26,259 bases of DNA from Dehalococcoidia bacterium (GTDB lineage Bacteria > Chloroflexota > Dehalococcoidia > Tepidiformales > Tepidiformaceae). This document shows, piece by piece, positions 22,484-26,259 of the stretch. The DNA lies in contig JALOAP010000003.1 in NCBI GenBank assembly GCA_023228745.1, forward strand, positions 1-26,259, in the 5' to 3' direction. The notes beneath the pieces are model-generated. The model was not told the DNA's origin and ran no database searches. It was given only the letters and a program-made list of their open reading frames with translations. The position numbers and the translations under genes were made by a program. The first letter of the stretch is position 1. Every line of letters begins with the position of its first letter.

Positions 22484-23910
22484 TGCGCCACACCAAGATC
22501 GTCTGCACGCTCGGACCCGCTTCGCTCCATCGGGAGACGCTGGCTGCGATGTGCCGCGCGGGGATGGACGTGGCGCGCCTGAACACCAGCCACGGCACGG
22601 TCGAGCAGCACCTCGCGGCCGTGGAGCTCGTACGGGAAGTGGCGAAGCAGGAGGGCAAGACGCTCGGGGTGCTCATGGACCTCTCGGGCCCGAAGCTCCG
22701 CACCGGCATAATGCGAAACGGGAGTGTGCACCTACAGGTGGGCGACCCGGTGCGACTCACCTCCGAGCAGGTCGAGGGGACCGCCGACCTTATCCCGGTC
22801 GAATACCCCAGGCTCTGCGAGGATGTGCTCGCCGGGGACCGGGTCTTGCTGGACGACGGCAAGATCGAAGCAGAGGTCGTGCAGGTCTCACCCGAAGGCC
22901 TCGAGTGCCGCGTAATCGTGGGGGGCGAACTCCTCTCCCGGAAGGGCGTCAGCTTCCCGCGTTCGAACCTCACCGTGCCCGCGCTGACCGAAGCCGATCG
23001 CGCGTACATCGACGTCGGCGTGAAGGCAGGCGTCGATTTTTTCGCGCTCAGCTTCGTGCGCGACGGAGAGGACATCGCCCGCGCACGCCAGCTCATTTAT
23101 GACCTTGGCGCGGATATCCCCATCGTCGCGAAAATCGAGCGCCGCCAGGCGGTGGAGCACCTGGACGACATCATGGCAGAGGCGGATGGGGCGATGGTCG
23201 CCCGGGGCGACCTGGGCGTTGAGCTCCCGCCTGAGGATGTGCCTGTCCAACAGCGCCGCATCATCGAGGCGGCGGGCCGCCACATGATCCCTGTGATCAC
23301 CGCGACGCAGATGCTGGAGTCGATGATCGATTCGCCCAGGCCAACACGGGCCGAGAGCTCCGACGTCGCAAACGCCGTGTGGGACGTTTCCGACGCCCTG
23401 ATGCTCAGCGGCGAGACGGCGATCGGACGCTACCCGGTCGAAACGGTCGCGATGATGGACCGGATCATCCGGAAGGCAGAGGAGGCCATGAGTAGTGACA
23501 CGGGGCCTGCCATTCGCGCCGAAAACGATGACCACTCCTACATCGTGGCGCTCGCCGCCCGGAACATCGTGGAATCGGACCCGAACATGCGCGGCATCGT
23601 CTGCTTCACGCGCAGCGGGTACACGGCGTTCCTCATGAGCAAGGTGCACTCGCAGGCACCGGTGTATGGGATGACTCCCGACGAGGCCGTCTGCCGGCGG
23701 CTCTCCCTTGCCCGCTCGGTTATCCCGGTCCAGGTGCCGGTGGTCGACTCGGCCGAGACCATGCTGCGCCTGGTGGACGAGGTGCTGGTAGAGCGCCGGT
23801 ATGCCCAGGGCGGCGAAGAGGTGGTCGTGGTCGCGAGTTCGCCAGTGCAGGCGCGCGGGACAACGAACTTCCTGAAGCTCCACAGCATCGGGGAATCGGC
23901 ACGCTACTAA
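22483..23910 (+). CDS. pyk: Pyruvate kinase
   Basis: This 475-residue protein is full length for bacterial pyruvate kinase, which converts phosphoenolpyruvate and ADP to pyruvate and ATP. It has KIVCTLGPAS at the N-terminus, ARLNTSHG (31-38, with R32, N34 and S36; the usual phenylalanine is Thr35), LMDLSGPKLRTG (64-75), and VAKIERRQAVEHLDDI with catalytic K217 and metal-binding E219. It also has VARGDLGVELP (239-249), TATQMLESMIDSPRPTRAESSDVANAV, and LMLSGETAIGRYP. The C-terminal allosteric domain includes VCFTRSGYTAFLMSK. There is no extra C-terminal PEP-utiliser domain. It overlaps the phosphodiesterase by one base, and a strong terminator follows. Confidence 0.97.
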   Translation: MRHTKIVCTLGPASLHRETLAAMCRAGMDVARLNTSHGTVEQHLAAVELVREVAKQEGKTLGVLMDLSGPKLRTGIMRNGSVHLQVGDPVRLTSEQVEGTADLIPVEYPRLCEDVLAGDRVLLDDGKIEAEVVQVSPEGLECRVIVGGELLSRKGVSFPRSNLTVPALTEADRAYIDVGVKAGVDFFALSFVRDGEDIARARQLIYDLGADIPIVAKIERRQAVEHLDDIMAEADGAMVARGDLGVELPPEDVPVQQRRIIEAAGRHMIPVITATQMLESMIDSPRPTRAESSDVANAVWDVSDALMLSGETAIGRYPVETVAMMDRIIRKAEEAMSSDTGPAIRAENDDHSYIVALAARNIVESDPNMRGIVCFTRSGYTAFLMSKVHSQAPVYGMTPDEAVCRRLSLARSVIPVQVPVVDSAETMLRLVDEVLVERRYAQGGEEVVVVASSPVQARGTTNFLKLHSIGESARY

Positions 23911-24297
23911 GGCGCCGGACACGCACTGTCCACTACCCGTTCACCGGCGCGACACATCGCAGGCGTAACAAGGTGCGTCAGCGCGAGTAGTACCCGGTGC
24001 AACTCCGGAGTAAGGCCGGAGTGGGATTGCCTGAAGAGGCCGGCGCGCTGGTTGCTAGCGCGGCGGCCTCTTCTTCTTTTTGCCCACCCCCATCGTGCGT
24101 TTCGGGCCGCTCTTCGTGCGTGCCTGTGAATTGGCTCACACGCCAACGAGCTATAGCGCGGGCCATTCCGCCAAAAGGCCGAGGCGCCAGGAAGGACCAG
24201 TCAGCAGACTGGGCGACGGCGGCTGGCCTGCGAGTGCGAACTCGATTCCGGAATGCACAGCCAGCCAGACAGGGTGCGAACTCGGAGGAGAGGATTC
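23911..24297. other. Intergenic region: terminator and leader of the PAP2 gene
   Basis: This 387-base gap holds a small hairpin (ACTCCGG 24002-24008 with CCGGAGT 24016-24022) and then the strong terminator listed separately. The remaining roughly 215 bases form the upstream region of the PAP2 gene. They contain an 11-base direct repeat, GTGCGAACTCG, at 24234-24244 and 24274-24284 (exactly 40 bases apart), and a TATAGC box near 24152 with no good -35 box. No gene is supported. Confidence 0.55.
24033..24081 (+). terminator. Strong Rho-independent terminator after pyruvate kinase
   Basis: GAAGAGGCCGGCGCGCT (24033-24049) pairs with AGCGCGGCGGCCTCTTC (24057-24073) over 17 positions with one mismatch, around a 7-base loop. 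TTCTTTTT follows at once. This is the clearest intrinsic terminator in the window and ends the phosphodiesterase/pyruvate kinase transcript. Confidence 0.9.
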
Positions 24298-25113
24298 ATG
24301 ACCGTCAGGCAGATGCCCATTTCCCGGCCGCTGATCACCTTCCGGGCGCCGGCGCGATTCGGGTGGGTGGCGCCATTCGGCCGTGATTTCGGCATCGTCC
24401 TTGCCGTGATCGGCGCCTACTTCCTGCTCCGTGGGCTTGCCCCAACGCGTATCGACCTTTCGCTGCAGGTGACGGCCTTCATCGTCGAGTTGGAGCGTTC
24501 GCTCTACCTCTTCTGGGAGCCGGAGATCCAATCCGTCTCCATCCAATCCCATGCGGTGCAGGAGGTAGCGAACTTTGTCTACGCCTACCTGCACTTCCCG
24601 GTACTTGCGCTCGTTGGCGGCTGGCTCTGGTTCCGTGGGCGCGAACGCTTCCTCTTCATGCGCGACGTGATGTTCGTGTCCATGGTCATCGGCATCGTCT
24701 TCTACTACGCCGTGCCGGCCGCGCCACCACGCCTGATGGCTGCCCACGGACAGGATCTCGGCTTCGTCGACACCGTGTTCGGCGGGAACACCTCGGTCCA
24801 GTACGCACAGCCATCCTTCATCCTGAACGAGTATGCAGCGATCCCGAGCTTCCACTTCGGCTGGATCGCGCTTGCTTCCGCGGCGGTGTGGATCAACACG
24901 TCAAATCGCGCGCTGCGTGCGCTGGCAGTGCTGCTTTCGGTGCTCATGACGTGGGCGATCGTGGCGAGTGCCAACCACTTCTTCTTCGACATGGTGCTCG
25001 GCGGGATTGTCATCCTCGCGGCGTGGCAGGTGGCGAAACGGATCGAACGCTGGCGCAGCCTGCGAAGCACGACGCCGCTCGTCCTTCCCGCGGCGATGCC
25101 CCGCGCCGCCTAA
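24298..25113 (+). CDS. PAP2-superfamily membrane protein (inositolphosphotransferase/Aur1-like)
   Basis: This 271-residue integral membrane protein starts at ATG 24298, with GGAGGAGAGG upstream. It has about six hydrophobic segments, beginning FGIVLAVIGAYFLL. The catalytic blocks are PSFH (183-186, with H186) in IPSFHFGWIAL and ANHFFFD (H227, D231), the pair that forms the phospho-histidine relay in PAP2 enzymes. FYYAVPAAPPRLM (135-147) before the active site is typical of the PAP2_3 group, which includes inositolphosphorylceramide synthase-like proteins. It probably removes or transfers a lipid phosphate or phospho-headgroup at the outer face of the membrane. It stands alone, after a strong terminator. 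The lipid substrate is unknown. Confidence 0.9.
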   Translation: MTVRQMPISRPLITFRAPARFGWVAPFGRDFGIVLAVIGAYFLLRGLAPTRIDLSLQVTAFIVELERSLYLFWEPEIQSVSIQSHAVQEVANFVYAYLHFPVLALVGGWLWFRGRERFLFMRDVMFVSMVIGIVFYYAVPAAPPRLMAAHGQDLGFVDTVFGGNTSVQYAQPSFILNEYAAIPSFHFGWIALASAAVWINTSNRALRALAVLLSVLMTWAIVASANHFFFDMVLGGIVILAAWQVAKRIERWRSLRSTTPLVLPAAMPRAA

Positions 25114-25322
25114 CGGTGCGGGCTATCCGCCCCCTGGCTGCCAAGAGTCCCCCCTTCCCGGCGGCCTCCATTTGTGCGCTACCCATCGTTCGTGGCGTCG
25201 TGTCGGCAATCGGCGCTCGACCCTTCCGGATCACCCTCGGCCTGCCTCCTCGACGCTCATCCCGAGTCCTCTATCGTCCTCGCCCCGTATGCTACGCCTC
25301 ACTTCGAACCCGGGAGGAAGGC

Positions 25323-26259
25323 TTGGGACAGCGGAAGCTGATGTCCGAAGGGGAAGCGATCGAACGCTTCGTGCAGGACGGGGACAGCGTTTACGTCGGC
25401 TACACGTCGGCGGCCTATGGGCTTTGCCAGGCGATTGTGCGGGCACGGAAGAAGGACCTGGAGATCCTGGGCGGATCGGTTGGGCCGCAGGGCACCATGA
25501 TGATCATGGGCGGCTGCGTGAGCCGCGTGCGAACCGGCTACCTGGCCGCCGCCCTCCGGCCCGGCGTCGTGCAAGACTTGATGGCCAGCGGCGAACTGAA
25601 GTACGAGGACTACAGCAACCAGGGGATCGCGCTCATGCTCATGGCGGGTGCGCTCGGCATTCCCTTTATCCCAACGCGTTCCTTCCTTGGCAGCGACTAC
25701 CTGAAGCCCGAGTACCGCGATCACCCGGGCGCTTACCTTGGTGACCAGAAGTGGGCGGAAATGCAGTCGCCTTTCGACGGCCAGAAGGTGGTGGCACTGC
25801 CCGCGCTTCGCCCCGAGGTCGCCGTGTTGCATGCGCAGCGTGCCGACGAGGAGGGTAATGTCCAGATCTGGGGCCACCAGGGCGATGCGCGCTGGGCCTA
25901 CTGGGCGGCGAAGAATGTCATCGTTTCGGTCGAAGAGATCGTGCCGACCGAGACGATTCTCTCGGACTCGCAGCGGACGGTGGTGCCGGGGTCGCGCGTG
26001 GCGGCGGTGGTGCACATGCCGTTCGGCGCGCACCCGAGCGGCATGACCGGCTACTACGACTTCGACTACGCGTACCAGGCCCGAACCATGTCACGGATGG
26101 GCCGCACCTACGAGGGGTGGCAGGCGTACGCAGACGAATGGATCTACGGCGTGGAAGACCGCGCCGGCTATATCGAGCACTACCGCGAGCGGTTCGGCGA
26201 CGAGGCACTGGCGGCGTTCGGCGCCGATGCCGGTCCGTCGCCTGCCGACGGCGTGCACT
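25323..26259 (+). CDS. Family I CoA-transferase, alpha (GctA-like) subunit, partial at 3' end
   Basis: The frame is open for 312 codons to the window edge, so the end is missing. The start is taken as TTG 25323, because GGGAGGAAGG lies just before it; ATG 25341 (MSEGEAIERF) is an alternative lacking a nearby ribosome site. Family features are MSEGEAIERFVQDGDSVYVGYTSA (7-30), ILGGSVGPQGTMMIMGG, the EDYSNQGIALMLMAGALGIPFIPTRSFLGSDY segment, and EVAVLHAQRADEEGNVQIWGH near the CoA site. In glutaconate-type CoA-transferases the catalytic glutamate is on the beta subunit, which should follow beyond the edge. It would activate a carboxylic acid with CoA from another thioester. It is a different family from the two CaiB-type enzymes at the left end. 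Confidence 0.93.
   Translation, partial: MGQRKLMSEGEAIERFVQDGDSVYVGYTSAAYGLCQAIVRARKKDLEILGGSVGPQGTMMIMGGCVSRVRTGYLAAALRPGVVQDLMASGELKYEDYSNQGIALMLMAGALGIPFIPTRSFLGSDYLKPEYRDHPGAYLGDQKWAEMQSPFDGQKVVALPALRPEVAVLHAQRADEEGNVQIWGHQGDARWAYWAAKNVIVSVEEIVPTETILSDSQRTVVPGSRVAAVVHMPFGAHPSGMTGYYDFDYAYQARTMSRMGRTYEGWQAYADEWIYGVEDRAGYIEHYRERFGDEALAAFGADAGPSPADGVH

Noticed and set aside
22008..23096. 362-codon minus-strand frame opposite the phosphodiesterase and pyruvate kinase
   Set aside because: It is antisense to two clear enzymes and its composition is that of a reverse-frame shadow.
23978..24166. 62-codon minus-strand frame across the pyruvate kinase terminator
   Set aside because: Half of it is encoded by the terminator hairpin and T-run, and there is no ribosome site or similarity.
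1..26259. CRISPR arrays, insertion sequences, integrases or phage genes
   Set aside because: I saw no regularly spaced repeats, transposase motifs or attachment-site duplications; tRNA-Asp has no adjacent integrase or repeated 3' end.

Overview
The window is GC-rich and gene-dense, from a bacterium with a catabolic, acyl-CoA-centred metabolism. The gene mix is a dipeptide-type ABC importer, family III CoA-transferases, a luciferase-like flavin oxidoreductase, crotonases, a one-chain biotin carboxylase/carboxyltransferase, and ResA/ResB cytochrome c maturation. Start codons include GTG and TTG. Together these suggest Chloroflexota (Dehalococcoidia/SAR202/Tepidiformales-like); an actinobacterium is less likely. 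The taxon is inference, because no marker gene here settles it.

Region 1 (1-9749, minus strand) is one tightly packed presumptive operon of eight genes, read leftward from the solute-binding protein at 9749. The order is Tat/lipoprotein substrate-binding protein, two permeases (DppB/DppC type), a double-length CoA-transferase, a crotonase, an LLM-class oxidoreductase, a second crotonase, and a family III CoA-transferase that runs off the left edge. No importer ATPase is in view.

Region 2 (9750-14175) is the control point plus an outlying enzyme. A TetR regulator is divergent from the operon. A 1147-residue BC-BCCP-CT acyl-CoA carboxylase converges on it across a near-perfect palindromic terminator. 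A palindromic operator (core AGCGCTCGG) occurs as an inverted pair between the TetR gene and the operon, and once upstream of the carboxylase. In both leftward promoters I can draw, it sits in the -35/-10 spacer. This is the strongest evidence that carboxylase and operon form one regulon for uptake and breakdown of an unidentified organic acid.

Region 3 (14176-15024) has no convincing gene. It holds a strongly structured stretch resembling the 5' part of a group II intron, then an AT-rich island and hairpins before a chemoreceptor gene.

Region 4 (15025-17543) has a methyl-accepting chemotaxis protein, a translationally coupled 55-residue helical protein, a terminator, and an 82-residue DUF2188-like protein.

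Region 5 (17865-21908, minus strand) has tRNA-Asp(GUC), an SbcD-like phosphoesterase, a SAM methyltransferase, ResB and a TlpA/ResA thioredoxin. Region 6 (22022-26259, plus strand) has a YfcE-like phosphodiesterase overlapping pyruvate kinase, a strong terminator, a PAP2-family membrane enzyme, and the start of a family I CoA-transferase alpha subunit cut by the right edge. Regions 5 and 6 are mostly housekeeping; regions 1 and 2 are the accessory catabolic locus.
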